A stretch of 64,000 bases of DNA from Streptomyces guryensis. Its GTDB lineage: Bacteria > Actinomycetota > Actinomycetes > Streptomycetales > Streptomycetaceae. The stretch lies in NCBI RefSeq assembly GCF_021261325.1, contig NZ_JAJSBI010000004.1, forward strand, positions 186,001-250,000, written 5' to 3'. Positions 22,237-31,832 of this stretch are shown here, one piece after another (the stretch's first letter is position 1; every line of letters starts with the position of its first letter). Below the pieces are notes generated by a model. It was not told the origin of the DNA and did not search any database. It worked only from the letters and a program-made list of their open reading frames with translations. A program made the position numbers and the translations under genes.

Positions 22237-23055
22237 TCACGCCTCCCGGCGCACGCCCTTGGCGAGCTCGCCCGCGAGTGAGCGCACGGCCTCGACGCCG
22301 GCCGCGTCGTCCGGCGCGTCCAGCATCCGCTTGACGAAGGCCGAGCCGACGATCACGCCGTCGGCGAAGCCGGCCACCTCGGCGGCCTGCTCCGCGTTGG
22401 AGACACCGAGCCCGACGCAGACGGGCAGGCCGGAGCCGGTGGCACGGGTGCGCTCCACCAGGTCCTGGGCCTGTGCGCCCACCGACTCACGGGTACCGGT
22501 GACACCCATCAGCGAGGCGGCGTACACGAATCCGCTGCCCGCCGCGGTGATCTGCGCGAGCCGAGCGTCCTTGCTGCTGGGCGCGACCACGAAGACCGTG
22601 GCGAGCCCGTGCTTCTCGGCGTGCTCCCTCCACAGGGCCGACTCCTGCACGGGCAGGTCGGGCAGGATGCAGCCCGCGCCGCCGGCCTCGGCGAGCTCGG
22701 CGGTGAAGCGCTCGACGCCGTAGCGGTCGATCGGGTTCCAGTACGTCATCACCAGCACCGGCTTCCCGGTGGCCCCGTGCGCCTCCCGGACCGTACGCAT
22801 GACGTCGGCGATCTTGACTCCGCCGCGCAGGGCGATGTCGTCCGCGGTCTGGATGACGGGGCCGTCGAGGACGGGGTCGCTGTGCGGCAGCCCGACCTCC
22901 ACGACGTCCGCTCCGCCGTCGAAGACGGCCTTGATCGCCTCGATGCCGCCGTCCACGGTCGGGAACCCGGCCGGGAGGTAGGCGATGAGCGCGGCGCGGC
23001 CCTCGGCCCTGGCACCGGCGAGGGTGTCCGACAGCAGCTGGATGTTGCCGCTCAC
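22237..23055 (-). CDS. trpA: Tryptophan synthase alpha chain
   Basis: 272 residues, normal length. It cleaves indole-3-glycerol phosphate to indole and glyceraldehyde 3-phosphate and channels indole to TrpB. The TIM-barrel motif [18 protein letters not shown] (about 52-69) contains the catalytic Asp loop, and the phosphate-binding GSAFVKRM lies near the end. The GTG start overlaps the trpB stop as GTGA, so the two are translationally coupled. Confidence 0.98.
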   Translation of the reverse strand: MSGNIQLLSDTLAGARAEGRAALIAYLPAGFPTVDGGIEAIKAVFDGGADVVEVGLPHSDPVLDGPVIQTADDIALRGGVKIADVMRTVREAHGATGKPVLVMTYWNPIDRYGVERFTAELAEAGGAGCILPDLPVQESALWREHAEKHGLATVFVVAPSSKDARLAQITAAGSGFVYAASLMGVTGTRESVGAQAQDLVERTRATGSGLPVCVGLGVSNAEQAAEVAGFADGVIVGSAFVKRMLDAPDDAAGVEAVRSLAGELAKGVRREA

Positions 23056-24335
23056 TTGGCGTCCCCCTCGATCTCGGCGAGGTCGGCGGCGTCGGCCGCG
23101 ACCTCGGCGTCCGTGTCGTACAGGCCGAAGTAACGGGCGGCCGTGTCCATGTCCTTGTCGCCGCGGCCGGACAGGTTGACGACGATCAGGCCGTCCTTGC
23201 CCAGCTCCCTGCCGACCTCCAGCGCGCCGGCGAGGGCGTGTGCGCTCTCGATGGCAGGGATGATGCCCTCGGTGCGCGACAGCAGGCGCAGGGCCTGCAT
23301 CGCCGCGTCGTCGGTGACCGCGCGGTACTCGCCGCGGCCGCTGTCCTTGAGGTAGGAGTGCTCGGGCCCGATGCCCGGGTAGTCCAGACCGGCCGAGATC
23401 GAGTACGGCTCGGTGATCTGGCCCTCCTCGTCCTGCAGGACGTAGGAGCGGGAGCCGTGCAGGATGCCGGGCTCGCCCGCGGTCAGCGTGGCCGCGTGCT
23501 CGCCGGTCTCGACGCCGTGGCCCGCGGGCTCGCAGCCGATGAGGCGGACGCCCGCGTCCGGGATGAAGGCGTGGAAGAGGCCGATGGCGTTGGAGCCGCC
23601 GCCGACACAGGCGACGGCCGCGTCGGGCAGGCGTCCGGCCTGCTCCAGCAGCTGGCGCCGGGCCTCGACGCCGATCACGCGGTGGAAGTCGCGGACCATG
23701 GCCGGGAAGGGGTGCGGGCCGGCGACCGTACCGAACAGGTAGTGGGTGTGGTCGACGTTGGCGACCCAGTCGCGGAAGGCCTCGTTGATGGCGTCCTTGA
23801 GCGTACGGCTGCCGGACTTCACCGCGACGACCTCGGCACCGAGCATGCGCATACGGGCCACGTTCAGGGCCTGGCGCCTGGTGTCGATCTCGCCCATGTA
23901 GATGGTGCACTCGAGACCGAACAGCGCGCAGGCCGTCGCCGTGGCGACGCCGTGCTGGCCGGCTCCGGTCTCGGCGATGACCCGGGTCTTGCCCATGCGC
24001 TTGGTGAGCAGGGCCTGGCCGAGCACGTTGTTGATCTTGTGCGAGCCGGTGTGGTTGAGGTCCTCGCGCTTGAGGAACACCCGGGCGCCACCGGCGTGTT
24101 CGGCGAAGCGGGGGACCTCGGTGAGGGAGCTGGGCCGGCCGGTGTAGTGGACCAGCAGGTCGTCGAGTTCGCGGGCGAACTCGGGGTCGTGCTTGGCCTT
24201 GTCGTACTCGACGGCCACCTCGTCCACGGCGGCGACGAGGGCCTCCGGGATGAACTTGCCGCCGAACGCGCCGAAGTAGCCTTCGGGGCTTGGAACTTGA
24301 CCCTCGGGGTCGGGGATGAAGAACTCGCTGGGCAT
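23052..24335 (-). CDS. trpB: Tryptophan synthase beta chain
   Basis: 427 residues. A PLP enzyme that joins indole and serine. The PLP lysine is in [16 protein letters not shown] (about 98-113), the catalytic Glu in ETGAGQHG, and the PLP phosphate loop is [10 protein letters not shown]. The ATG at 24335 follows GTGAGG. It sits between trpM and trpA. Confidence 0.98.
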   Translation of the reverse strand: MPSEFFIPDPEGQVPSPEGYFGAFGGKFIPEALVAAVDEVAVEYDKAKHDPEFARELDDLLVHYTGRPSSLTEVPRFAEHAGGARVFLKREDLNHTGSHKINNVLGQALLTKRMGKTRVIAETGAGQHGVATATACALFGLECTIYMGEIDTRRQALNVARMRMLGAEVVAVKSGSRTLKDAINEAFRDWVANVDHTHYLFGTVAGPHPFPAMVRDFHRVIGVEARRQLLEQAGRLPDAAVACVGGGSNAIGLFHAFIPDAGVRLIGCEPAGHGVETGEHAATLTAGEPGILHGSRSYVLQDEEGQITEPYSISAGLDYPGIGPEHSYLKDSGRGEYRAVTDDAAMQALRLLSRTEGIIPAIESAHALAGALEVGRELGKDGLIVVNLSGRGDKDMDTAARYFGLYDTDAEVAADAADLAEIEGDAK

Positions 24336-24392
24336 GCGGAAACCTCACGGTGAGTGTGTGGAATGACACTGACGCCGTGGGGCGGGAGGTTG

Positions 24393-24635
24393 TCAGTTGG
24401 CTGCGGGCCCGTTGGGGCTGGTCGCGCCTGCGCGGCGGTAGCCGCAGATCAAACAGAGCCCCGCGCCCCTGAAAGGCCGCTGCCATCGGCGGCCGTTGAC
24501 CTGCCCAGGCTCGTCTCCGATGACGTATCGCACCCTGCGACCGTGCACGCGCCGTGCCGGTGCGCGGCAACCACGAGGGCGGCAGCCGCGCGCGAGGCGG
24601 GCGTACCGGTCCACGGTCGTCATGGTGAGAGTCAT
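24393..24635 (-). CDS. trpM: Tryptophan biosynthesis modulator TrpM (small basic protein)
   Basis: About 80 residues from ATG 24635; GTG 24644 and ATG 24623 are alternatives, and no start has a strong ribosome site. It lies between trpC and trpB, the position of S. coelicolor trpM/trpX (SCO2038), a roughly 63-residue protein reported to modulate tryptophan supply and development. The conserved core is RYARLARGCRPRGCRAPARR and RRVRYVIGDEPGQVNG. The last 28 or so codons fall inside a dispersed Streptomyces intergenic repeat, so the C terminus is probably read-through and species specific. Confidence 0.75.
   Translation of the reverse strand: MTLTMTTVDRYARLARGCRPRGCRAPARRVHGRRVRYVIGDEPGQVNGRRWQRPFRGAGLCLICGYRRAGATSPNGPAAN
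24398..24477. repeat. Dispersed Streptomyces intergenic repeat (GCGGGCCCGTTGGGGCTGGTCGCG type)
   Basis: The stretch contains GGCTGCGGGCCCGTTG, GGCTGGTCGCGC and CCCCGCGCCCCTGAAA, which I recognise as a repeat family scattered between genes in many Streptomyces genomes. Here it overlaps the 3' end of trpM rather than being strictly intergenic. The identification is from memory. Confidence 0.6.
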
Positions 24636-24656
24636 CGCCGCCACTCTACCGGGTGA

Positions 24657-25466
24657 TCAGCTTCGCCCGTGCCGCAGTGCGGGGTGCTCACCGGCCGCCA
24701 CCAGGTCCGAGACCGCGGACTTCGGGTCCTTGCCGGTGACCAGGGACTCGCCGACCAGGACCGCGTCGGCGCCGGCGTTGGCGTAGGCGATGAGGTCGTG
24801 GGGGCCGCGGACGCCGGACTCGGCGATCTTGACGATGCCCTCGGGGATCTCGGGGGCGACGCGCTCGAAGGTGCCGCGGTCGACCTCGAGGGTCTTGAGG
24901 TTGCGGGCGTTGATGCCGATGACCTTGGCGCCCGCGTCCACCGCGCGCTCGACCTCGTCCTCGTCGTGGACCTCGACGAGCGGGGTGAGGCCGATGGAGA
25001 CGGCACGCTCGATGAGGGACTCCAGGGCGGGCTGGTCGAGGGCCGCGACGATCAGGAGGACGAGGTCGGCGCCGTACGCGCGGGCCTCCCACAGCTGGTA
25101 CGAGGTGACGATGAAGTCCTTGCGCAGGACCGGGATGTCCACGCGGGCGCGGACCGCCTCCAGGTCGGCCAGCGAGCCGCCGAAGCGGCGCTGCTCGGTG
25201 AGGACGGAGATGACGGCCGCGCCGCCCGCCTCGTAGTCCGCGGCGAGGCCGGCCGGGTCGGCGATCGCGGCCAGGGCGCCCTTGGAGGGGCTGGAGCGCT
25301 TGACCTCGCAGATGACCTTCACACCGTCGCCGCGCAGTGCGGCCAGGCCGTCCTTGGCCGCGGGAGCCTTCGCCGCGCGCTCCTTGAGCTCGTCGAGGCT
25401 GACGCGCGCCTGCCGCTCCGCGAGGTCGGCACGGACTCCGTCGATGATCTCGTCGAGCACACTCAC
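24657..25466 (-). CDS. trpC: Indole-3-glycerol phosphate synthase
   Basis: 269 residues. Converts carboxyphenylamino-deoxyribulose phosphate to indole-3-glycerol phosphate. The active-site lysine motif [13 protein letters not shown] (about 54-66) and [21 protein letters not shown] and [11 protein letters not shown] are all present. GTG 25466 was chosen over upstream ATG/GTG codons because AAGGGGG sits at proper spacing and the product starts [12 protein letters not shown] as in relatives. Only about 12 to 21 bases separate it from trpM. Confidence 0.97.
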   Translation of the reverse strand: MSVLDEIIDGVRADLAERQARVSLDELKERAAKAPAAKDGLAALRGDGVKVICEVKRSSPSKGALAAIADPAGLAADYEAGGAAVISVLTEQRRFGGSLADLEAVRARVDIPVLRKDFIVTSYQLWEARAYGADLVLLIVAALDQPALESLIERAVSIGLTPLVEVHDEDEVERAVDAGAKVIGINARNLKTLEVDRGTFERVAPEIPEGIVKIAESGVRGPHDLIAYANAGADAVLVGESLVTGKDPKSAVSDLVAAGEHPALRHGRS

Positions 25467-25621
25467 GCGAGCGGCCCCCTTCCAGACGGTTGACTGTTCA
25501 AGCGGTTGAGCCAAGCTGACCCAAGGGAAAAACAGATGGTCACTGCGATGGTATCCGGAGGGAGGCGTAGGCCTCACATCCGGTTGACGCCGGTCCCACT
25601 ACCTGGACGTTCACTCATTGA

Positions 25622-26071
25622 TCAAGGATGCAGCCAGCCACCGAACGGCAGGTTCCGGACAACCGTGAAGACCAGGGACAACGTCCCCAGCACCCACAGC
25701 TGCCGGCTCCCGAGCTCGATGCGCACCGGCCGTCCGCGCACCGCACGCACCACCCATACGGTCCACAGCACGGCGAAGCCCAGATAGCCGACCACGGCGA
25801 GGGCGTTGTCCTGGAGGGCCGCGAGGAAGTCCCCGTGGATGAAGGAGTGCGCGCTGCGCAGGCCGCCGCAGCCCGGGCAGTAGATGCCGGTGAGCCCGTA
25901 GAGGGGGCAGACGGGGTAGTGGCCGGGCTGGTACGGGTCGACCGCCCCCACGTAGGCGAAGGCCCCGGCGACGGCCGTCAGCACCCCGGCGGGGACGGCG
26001 AGCCGCGCCATCAGCGTGGGTTCGGCTTCGGACGGCGTCACGGGCCGGCTCTGGGCGTTCACGTCTCGCAT
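25622..26071 (-). CDS. DUF2752 family membrane protein
   Basis: 149 residues with about three to four membrane helices. The diagnostic DUF2752 motif YCPGCGGLRSAHSFIHGDF lies near the middle, preceded by PVCPLYGLTG. The paired cysteines could bind metal or form a disulfide at the membrane surface. The start at 26071 follows GGGGGAC. It lies between the trp-linked HGxxPAAW gene and trpC. Function is unknown. Confidence 0.85.
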   Translation of the reverse strand: MRDVNAQSRPVTPSEAEPTLMARLAVPAGVLTAVAGAFAYVGAVDPYQPGHYPVCPLYGLTGIYCPGCGGLRSAHSFIHGDFLAALQDNALAVVGYLGFAVLWTVWVVRAVRGRPVRIELGSRQLWVLGTLSLVFTVVRNLPFGGWLHP

Positions 26072-26100
26072 TGTCCCCCGGGCGGGCGCCACGCACGCGT

Positions 26101-26130
26101 GAGGGGCGATCCGGCGCCGGATCGCCCCTC
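26101..26130 (-). terminator. Perfect palindrome, likely terminator after the HGxxPAAW gene
   Basis: A 30-base perfect inverted repeat with arms GAGGGGCGATCCGGC and its complement. It lies just past the stop of the 85-residue membrane protein and upstream of the DUF2752 gene, so it could end or attenuate transcription inside the trp cluster. Confidence 0.7.
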
Positions 26131-26149
26131 AGCGGCAGTCGTGCGCGAG

Positions 26150-26407
26150 TCAGCTCTTCGAGCTCACTGCGGCCTGGCTCTGCTCGAGCGCGTCCTGGAA
26201 CGTCTGGTGCGCGTCCTTCGGCTGGCCCATGCCCATCGCGCTCATGATCCAGCCGACGATGCCGCCGACGACCACGATCGCCATGCCGGCCCAGAAGCCC
26301 ACGGGCTGAGCCAACACCATGAAGGCACCCGAGACGCAGAAACCGATGAACGCGATAGTGACACCGGTCCAGGCGGCCGGGGTGTGACCGTGGCTGCTGC
26401 CCGCCAT
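26150..26407 (-). CDS. HGxxPAAW family small membrane protein
   Basis: 85 residues. The N terminus SSHGHTPAAWTGV is the defining motif of the actinobacterial HGxxPAAW family. Two membrane helices follow (TIAFIGFCVSGAFMVLAQP and the AGMAIVVVGGIVGWIMSAMG segment) and a short polar tail. The ATG at 26407 has GAGGAGCAAG upstream. It is located between trpE and trpC next to the TIGR02234 protein. Its function is unknown, but its link to trp genes is conserved. Confidence 0.85.
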   Translation of the reverse strand: MAGSSHGHTPAAWTGVTIAFIGFCVSGAFMVLAQPVGFWAGMAIVVVGGIVGWIMSAMGMGQPKDAHQTFQDALEQSQAAVSSKS

Positions 26408-26522
26408 GACTTGCTCCTCGTTGCTGTTTACGTGTCTGAGCCGGACGCTCAACGGACATTGTCCCGCACGCGTACGCGTGCGCTGCTCGGGGGTCGCTCC
26501 TCGCGCGTGGCGGCGGGAGGGG

Positions 26523-27164
26523 TCACGCTCCGGTGGGGTCCTCGCCGCGGTCGAGCGCCTTCCAGATGTCCTCGGGGCGGTCGGGGTCCACGGCCTGCGC
26601 CCTGCGGCGGGGCCTCGGGGCGCCGTCGCGCTCGTAGCGGCCTGACATGGCGGGCCAGTTCCGGCCGTAGCGCAGGGCCAGGAGGCCCGCGACGAGGAGC
26701 AGGGCGCCGCCCACGGCTGCGACGTACGGCCAGGCGGTGTGGGAGAGGGCGTCGACGGTGGCCGAGGTGTCGCCGGCGGCCTGCGCGGCCTTCTCGTCGA
26801 GCGCGGAGGTGTCGGAGACGCCCAGCAGGGCCGCGGCGATGGTGCCGGCGCCGGAGAGCGCGAGCAGGGCCGAGACCAGCAGGCGGCCCGCCCTGCGGAC
26901 GGCGAAGACGGCGACGAGCGCGGCGAGGCCCACTATCGCGAGCGCCGCGGGTACGCCCGTGACGTCGCTGCCCTTGGCGGTCAGCGGGAAGGCGCCGCCG
27001 GCCACCGTCGCGGTCCCCTCCGACCAGCGCTGACGGGTGGCCAGCAACGCCACGGCCGCGCCGAGCGCACCGCACAGCAGGGCAAGGGCGAGACTCCGGC
27101 GACCGGACCGCGCGGGTCCGTCGGCCTCGGAACGGGGGTGAGGAACAGCAGTCACGTACTCCAC
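26523..27164 (-). CDS. Trp-region conserved membrane protein (TIGR02234 family)
   Basis: 213 residues from GTG 27164; GTG 27155 is an alternative and neither has an ideal ribosome site. Four membrane helices are visible: LALALLCGALGAAVALLA, ALAIVGLAALVAVFAV, LLVSALLALSGAGTIAAAL and a fourth before RYGRNWPAMSGRYE. The family was defined by its position beside trp genes in actinobacteria. RQRWSEG after helix 1 is typical. Its role in tryptophan biosynthesis is not established. Confidence 0.88.
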   Translation of the reverse strand: MEYVTAVPHPRSEADGPARSGRRSLALALLCGALGAAVALLATRQRWSEGTATVAGGAFPLTAKGSDVTGVPAALAIVGLAALVAVFAVRRAGRLLVSALLALSGAGTIAAALLGVSDTSALDEKAAQAAGDTSATVDALSHTAWPYVAAVGGALLLVAGLLALRYGRNWPAMSGRYERDGAPRPRRRAQAVDPDRPEDIWKALDRGEDPTGA

Positions 27165-27237
27165 TATCGCCCGGACCCCGGGCGAACCGTCACCCGGGGT
27201 TCACGTGAGAAGCACCCCACTTGTCGCCGGAAGGGTC

Positions 27238-28716
27238 CTACTCGCCCAGTCGGTTGGCCGTGTGGACCGCGCGGAGCACGGCCGCCGCCTTGTTGCGGCA
27301 CTCCTGGTCCTCGGCGACCGGGTCGGAGTCGGCGACGATGCCGGCGCCCGCCTGGACGTATGCCGTGCCGCCCCGCAGCAGGGCCGTGCGGATGGCGATG
27401 GCCGTGTCGGAGTCGCCCGCGAAGTCGAGGTAGCCGACGCAGCCGCCGTACAACCCGCGCCGGGACGGCTCGAGTTCGTCGATGATCTGCATCGCCCGGG
27501 GCTTGGGAGCACCGGAGAGGGTGCCGGCCGGGAAGCAGGCCGTCAGGACGTCGAAGGCGGTGCGGCCCCCGGCGACCTTGCCGGTGACCGTGGAGACGAT
27601 GTGCATCACGTGCGAGTACCGCTCGACGGACATGAAGTCGACGACCTCGACCGAGCCGGGTTCGCAGACCCGTCCCAGGTCGTTGCGGCCCAGGTCGACG
27701 AGCATGAGGTGCTCGGCGCGCTCCTTGGGGTCGGCGAGCAGCTCGTCGGCGAGGGCCTGGTCCTCCTGCGGGGTGGCCCCACGGTGCCGTGTGCCGGCGA
27801 TGGGATGGACCATCGCATGCCCGTCCTCGACCTTGACCAGGGCCTCCGGGGACGAGCCGACGACATCGAAGCCGTCGAAGCGGAAGAGGTACATGTACGG
27901 CGAGGGGTTCGTCGCCCGCAGCACCCGGTAGACGTCCAACGCGCTTGCCGTGCACGGTGTTTCGAAACGCTGGGAGGGGACCACCTGAAAGGCTTCGCCC
28001 GCCCGGATGCGCTCCTTGATGTCCTCGACGGCCTCCTGGAAGTCGGGGCCGCCCCACAGGGCCGTGTACTCGGGGAGCTCGGAGGGCGGGAGGACGGCGG
28101 GCGGCTGGGCGACCGCCCGCGAGAGGTCGGCCTCCATGGCGTCCAGGCGGGCGACCGCGTCGGCGTGGGCCTCGTCGACGCCCGTGTCGAGGTCGTTGTG
28201 GTTGATCGCGTTGGCGATCAGCAGGACCGAGCCCTCCCAGTGGTCCATGACGGCGAGGTCGCTGGTCAGGAGCATGGTCAGCTCGGGGAGCCGGAGGTCG
28301 TCCCGCTCGCCGGGGCCGATCTTCTCAAGGCGGCGCACGATGTCGTAGCCGAGATAGCCGACCATGCCGCCGGTGAAGGGCGGCATGCCCTCCTGGTGCG
28401 GGGTGTGCAGGGCCTCGATGGTGGCGCGCAGGGCGGCCAGCGGGTCGCCCTCCGCGGGGACGCCGACGGGCGGGGCGCCCAGCCAGTGGGCCTGCCCGTC
28501 GCGAGCCGTCAACGTCGCTGCCGAACGCACGCCGACGAAGGAGTAGCGGGACCAGGAGCGGCCGTTCTCCGCGGACTCCAGCAGGAAGGTGCCGGGGCGC
28601 TCGGCGGCGAGCTTGCGGTAGAGCGCGACCGGCGTGTCGCCGTCGGCGAGGAGCTTGCGGGTGACCGGGATGACCCGGCGGTCGGTGGCCAGCTTGCGGA
28701 ACGTCTCGAGGTCCAT
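27238..28716 (-). CDS. trpE: Anthranilate synthase component I
   Basis: 492 residues. Makes anthranilate from chorismate with an amidotransferase partner (TrpG), which is not in this window. The LLES motif near residue 43 belongs to the tryptophan feedback site. Catalytic segments are [21 protein letters not shown]-like [22 protein letters not shown] and [18 protein letters not shown]. The start at 28716 lies 11 bases after the hisI stop, so trpE is probably read from the hisI promoter. No Trp-rich leader peptide is visible in front of it. Confidence 0.97.
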   Translation of the reverse strand: MDLETFRKLATDRRVIPVTRKLLADGDTPVALYRKLAAERPGTFLLESAENGRSWSRYSFVGVRSAATLTARDGQAHWLGAPPVGVPAEGDPLAALRATIEALHTPHQEGMPPFTGGMVGYLGYDIVRRLEKIGPGERDDLRLPELTMLLTSDLAVMDHWEGSVLLIANAINHNDLDTGVDEAHADAVARLDAMEADLSRAVAQPPAVLPPSELPEYTALWGGPDFQEAVEDIKERIRAGEAFQVVPSQRFETPCTASALDVYRVLRATNPSPYMYLFRFDGFDVVGSSPEALVKVEDGHAMVHPIAGTRHRGATPQEDQALADELLADPKERAEHLMLVDLGRNDLGRVCEPGSVEVVDFMSVERYSHVMHIVSTVTGKVAGGRTAFDVLTACFPAGTLSGAPKPRAMQIIDELEPSRRGLYGGCVGYLDFAGDSDTAIAIRTALLRGGTAYVQAGAGIVADSDPVAEDQECRNKAAAVLRAVHTANRLGE

Positions 28717-28727
28717 GGCGGCTGACC

Positions 28728-29123
28728 TTACTGATCCGAGGCGGCGGCGCCGGAATCGGCGTCCTTGAGGAGCACGTCGGCGTCGAAGCAGGTGCGCGCG
28801 CCGGTGTGACAGGCGGCGCTGACCTGGTCGACCTTGACCAGCACGGTGTCGGCGTCGCAGTCGAGGGCGACCGACCTGACCCACTGGAAGTGGCCGGAGG
28901 TGTCGCCCTTCACCCAGTACTCCTGGCGGCTGCGCGACCAGTACGTGCAGCGGCCGGTGGTGAGGGTGCGGTGCAGCGCCTCGTCGTCCATCCAGCCGAG
29001 CATGAGCACCTCTCCGGTGTCGTACTGCTGGGCGATGGCGGGTACGAGCCCGTCGGCGCTGCGCCTGAGGCGCGCGGCGATCTCCGGATCGAGGCTGCTG
29101 CTGGGGGACGGCGTGCTGGTCAT
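28728..29123 (-). CDS. hisI: Phosphoribosyl-AMP cyclohydrolase
   Basis: 131 residues. Opens the purine ring of phosphoribosyl-AMP in histidine synthesis. Mg/Zn ligands are seen in [11 protein letters not shown] and the cysteines of CHTGARTCF near the C terminus, and [13 protein letters not shown] is conserved. ATG 29123 gives the typical MTSTPS start; an ATG nine bases earlier is possible. No HisE domain is fused. It directly precedes trpE. Confidence 0.97.
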   Translation of the reverse strand: MTSTPSPSSSLDPEIAARLRRSADGLVPAIAQQYDTGEVLMLGWMDDEALHRTLTTGRCTYWSRSRQEYWVKGDTSGHFQWVRSVALDCDADTVLVKVDQVSAACHTGARTCFDADVLLKDADSGAAASDQ

Positions 29124-29206
29124 AGGGGCCATTGTGCCGCGCGCCACTGACAGTGACGGGGCGGTGTCCACTGGGCGGACCTGGTACGTGGTCGTAGGCT
29201 GACTGC

Positions 29207-29842
29207 ATGTCGACTTTCGCCAAGCGTGAACGACTTCTCCTGGCCGACCTGTTGGAGGCCGAGGGCCCCGACGCCCCGACCCTCTGCGAGGGCTGGCGCA
29301 CCCGTGACATCGCCGCGCACGTGGTGGTGCGCGAGCGCCGCCCCGATGCCGCCGGCGGCATCCTGATCAAGCAACTCGCGCCTCGCCTGGAGCGGGTGAT
29401 GGCGGAGTTCACCGCCAAGCCGTACGAGGAGCTGATCCAGCTCATCCGCACCGGCCCGCCCCGCTTCTCCCCGTTCCAGCTCAAGCAGGTCGACGAGTTG
29501 TCGAACACCGTCGAGTTCTACGTCCACACGGAGGACGTCCGCCGTGCGCAGCCGGACTGGACGCCGCGTGAGCTGGACCAGGTCTTCCAGGACACCCTGT
29601 GGTCCCGCCTGGAACGGTCGGCCCGTCTGATGGGCCGCAGCGCCCCCACCGGCCTGGTGCTGCGCCGCCCCGACGGTCAGACGGCGGTCGCCCACCGCGG
29701 GACCCCCGTGGTGACGGTGACCGGCGAGCCGTCGGAGCTGCTGCTGTTCTCCTACGGCCGGCAGAGCGCCGCCACGGTCGAGCTGGACGGCGACAAGGAC
29801 GCGGTCGCGAAGCTGCATGAGGCGAAGCAGCTGGGCATCTGA
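29207..29842 (+). CDS. TIGR03085 family (DinB/maleylpyruvate isomerase-like) metal-binding protein
   Basis: 211 residues, recognised by the N-terminal four-helix DinB-like region: [40 protein letters not shown] and the His-containing [16 protein letters not shown]. The family resembles mycothiol-dependent maleylpyruvate isomerases and binds a divalent metal through His residues. The reaction is unknown. It is divergent from hisI with an 83-base gap. Confidence 0.85.
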   Translation: MSTFAKRERLLLADLLEAEGPDAPTLCEGWRTRDIAAHVVVRERRPDAAGGILIKQLAPRLERVMAEFTAKPYEELIQLIRTGPPRFSPFQLKQVDELSNTVEFYVHTEDVRRAQPDWTPRELDQVFQDTLWSRLERSARLMGRSAPTGLVLRRPDGQTAVAHRGTPVVTVTGEPSELLLFSYGRQSAATVELDGDKDAVAKLHEAKQLGI

Positions 29843-29864
29843 AGCAGCTGTCCGAGGACCGAGG

Positions 29865-31112
29865 TCAGCGCGGCAGTTCGGCGCGGCGCAGGGCGGGGAC
29901 GCACAGGGCTACGACCCCGCCTAGCCCGCAGACGGCCGCGCTGACGACGAAGACCGGGCCGGTGCCCCAGGCGCCGGCCACCGCGGCGAACAGCGGCATG
30001 GTCAGCGGGGCGATGCCGAGGCTGACCATGCCGGTGACCGAGGTGACCCGGCCGAGGTAGGCCGGGTCGGCCCGGGTCTGCAGCAGGGCGCTGGACAGAG
30101 CCCCGCTCAGCCCGGCGAGCAGGCCGATGACGAGAGCCACCCCGACGGCCGCGAAGACATTCGGGACATGTGCCAGGGCGCCGATGGCAACGCTTCCGGC
30201 GAGGACCGTGTAGGCGACGACGTGCCCGGCGTACGGCAGGCTGCCCCGCACCGTCAGCAGCAGCGAGGCGGCCCCCGCGCCTACCCCGAACCCGGCGATC
30301 ACCCAGCCCATGCCGGAGGCGCCCCACCCGCGCTCGTCGGCCAGCAGGGTCACGCCGACGTTGAGCGGGCCGACGAAACCGAGGTCACCCAGGGCTATGG
30401 CCAGCGTCAGCGGGGCGAGGACACGGTGGCGGCGGATGTAGCCCAGCCCGTCGCGCAGGTCCCGCCAGGCGGTGTGACGTGCGCCGACCGCGTCGTCCGG
30501 AGGCAGATCCCGGATGCGTACGGAGATCAAGAGCGGTATCGACACCGCGATCAGCAGCCCGGCCAGCCCGAACGCGGCGGCCGCACCTCCCAGCGCCGCC
30601 CCCAGGCCGCCGAGCGGCGCGCCGACGACGTAACCGAAGCGGATCGCGAGCCCGCGCAGGCCCTGGACGCGCGTCAGCTGGCCCCTGCTGGTGATGCGCG
30701 GCGGCAGGGCGCCCACGGCGGGCATGAACACGGCGTCGACGGCGCCGAAGACCACGGCGAGCACGGCAAGCGGCCACAGACCGGGGCCGGTGAGAAACAG
30801 CAGGGCGGCCACGGCCAGCACGGCCGCGCAACGCACGGCGTCGCTGCCGATGACGACCTTCCGCGGTCCGAACCGGTCGGCGATCACTCCCCCGCCCAGC
30901 ATCAGCAGGGTCCGGGGTACGGCGCTCGCTGCCATGACCATGCCTGCTTGCGAGGGCGATCCCGCCTGTACCGCGGCCCAGGACAGGGCCACGTAGTAGA
31001 CGGCGTCGCCGACCATCGACGAGGTGTAGGCGGCGAGCCAGCGCAGGACGTTGGGATCGCGGTGGGCGGGTCTGTCCGAGACGGAGAGCGGGTGTAAGGC
31101 GGTCGTGGACAC
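29865..31112 (-). CDS. Major facilitator superfamily transporter
   Basis: 415 residues with about 12 hydrophobic helices. The inter-helix loop reading GGGVIADRFGPRKVVIGSD (about 73-91) is the MFS motif A analogue, typical of drug-exporter-like members. GTG 31112 was chosen because it gives a normal N terminus; the frame extends further upstream into the regulator gene. It follows the ArsR-type regulator and overlaps or nearly abuts it, suggesting a regulator-controlled efflux pump. Confidence 0.88.
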   Translation of the reverse strand: MSTTALHPLSVSDRPAHRDPNVLRWLAAYTSSMVGDAVYYVALSWAAVQAGSPSQAGMVMAASAVPRTLLMLGGGVIADRFGPRKVVIGSDAVRCAAVLAVAALLFLTGPGLWPLAVLAVVFGAVDAVFMPAVGALPPRITSRGQLTRVQGLRGLAIRFGYVVGAPLGGLGAALGGAAAAFGLAGLLIAVSIPLLISVRIRDLPPDDAVGARHTAWRDLRDGLGYIRRHRVLAPLTLAIALGDLGFVGPLNVGVTLLADERGWGASGMGWVIAGFGVGAGAASLLLTVRGSLPYAGHVVAYTVLAGSVAIGALAHVPNVFAAVGVALVIGLLAGLSGALSSALLQTRADPAYLGRVTSVTGMVSLGIAPLTMPLFAAVAGAWGTGPVFVVSAAVCGLGGVVALCVPALRRAELPR

Positions 31113-31131
31113 GGGAAGGGGTCCTCTCAGC

Positions 31132-31719
31132 TCAGACGCGAAACGGGAATCCGTACACATGCAGCGCTACGTTCTCGCGCTGTTCGGTGCCGCCGGCGGC
31201 CTCACGGGCGCGTCCCTGCTCGTCGTACTTCTTGAGCAGGTCCTGCAACTCCGCCTTCAGGTCGGCCAGTTCGGCGGCCGTCAGACGAAACAGTGACTCG
31301 CCGTCGTAGGCCGCCTCGTTCCACTCGGGCCCCCAGTGGGCACGCTCGTCGAGGTAGGTGAGGTACATCTCGGAGCGCTGTTCCAGGAAGAGTCGCGAGG
31401 CGGCAAGGTGCGCCGCCACTTTCTCCGGCGCGTCCTGGAAGTCCTCGTCGCGTACGGAGACGCCGTCCGAGGCCGGCTGCCACCAGCGCTCACGCGCGTC
31501 CCCGCTGCGCGGCTCCGCCTCCTCGATCAGCCCGTGCTCGGCGAGCTTGCGCAGGTGGTAGCTGACCAGGGAGACGGCCTCGTCAACCTGCTCGGCCAGG
31601 TGCGAGGCGGTGGCCACTTCGGCCACGAACAGCAGCCGGTAGAGCTTCAGACGGAGCGGATGGGCGAGTGCCTTGAGCGTGCCGAGTTCGGTGATCCGGC
31701 GGTTCTCCTTGCTTGCCAT
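31132..31719 (-). CDS. ArsR-type winged-helix transcriptional regulator
   Basis: 195 residues from ATG 31719 with GGTGAGGG upstream. The N-terminal 90 residues are a winged helix: LGTLKALAHPLRLKLYRLL, ASHLAEQVDEAVSLVSYHLRK (recognition helix) and HGLIEEAEPRSGDARERWW. The C-terminal half is helical (LTAAELADLKAELQDLLKKY). No metal-binding cysteines are evident, so it probably senses an organic ligand. It is upstream of the MFS gene and faces two direct repeats that could be its operator. Confidence 0.88.
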   Translation of the reverse strand: MASKENRRITELGTLKALAHPLRLKLYRLLFVAEVATASHLAEQVDEAVSLVSYHLRKLAEHGLIEEAEPRSGDARERWWQPASDGVSVRDEDFQDAPEKVAAHLAASRLFLEQRSEMYLTYLDERAHWGPEWNEAAYDGESLFRLTAAELADLKAELQDLLKKYDEQGRAREAAGGTEQRENVALHVYGFPFRV

Positions 31720-31743
31720 GCCCTCACCGTAAATACAAAAGAA

Positions 31744-31773
31744 AAGTTGCACAACTTATTTTGCGCAACTTAT
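31744..31773 (-). promoter_or_regulatory. Candidate operator of the ArsR-type regulator: tandem direct repeats
   Basis: TTGCACAACTTAT (31747-31759) and TTGCGCAACTTAT (31761-31773) are near-identical 13-base repeats with a 14-base period. Each contains a palindromic core; AAGTTG-CA-CAACTT spans 31744-31757. They sit 25 to 54 bases upstream of the regulator start in an unusually A+T-rich patch, suiting autoregulation. Confidence 0.65.
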
Positions 31774-31832
31774 CTTTCGCATCTGCCGACGAGAAAGCCC
31801 CGGCCACCACCAGGCAGCCAGGGCTCGGACCA

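Noticed and set aside
24657..25577. Longer trpC start (306 codons)
   Set aside because: The extra N-terminal 37 residues look like translated leader, and the GTG at 25466 has the ribosome site and the conserved N terminus.
26449..27075. Alternative minus-strand ORF overlapping the TIGR02234 gene
   Set aside because: Arg/Gly/Pro-rich composition without hydrophobic helices is typical of a shadow frame.
28717..29200. Attenuator leader peptide (Trp-rich) for trpE
   Set aside because: No short ORF with consecutive Trp codons exists ahead of trpE or trpC; trpE follows hisI directly.
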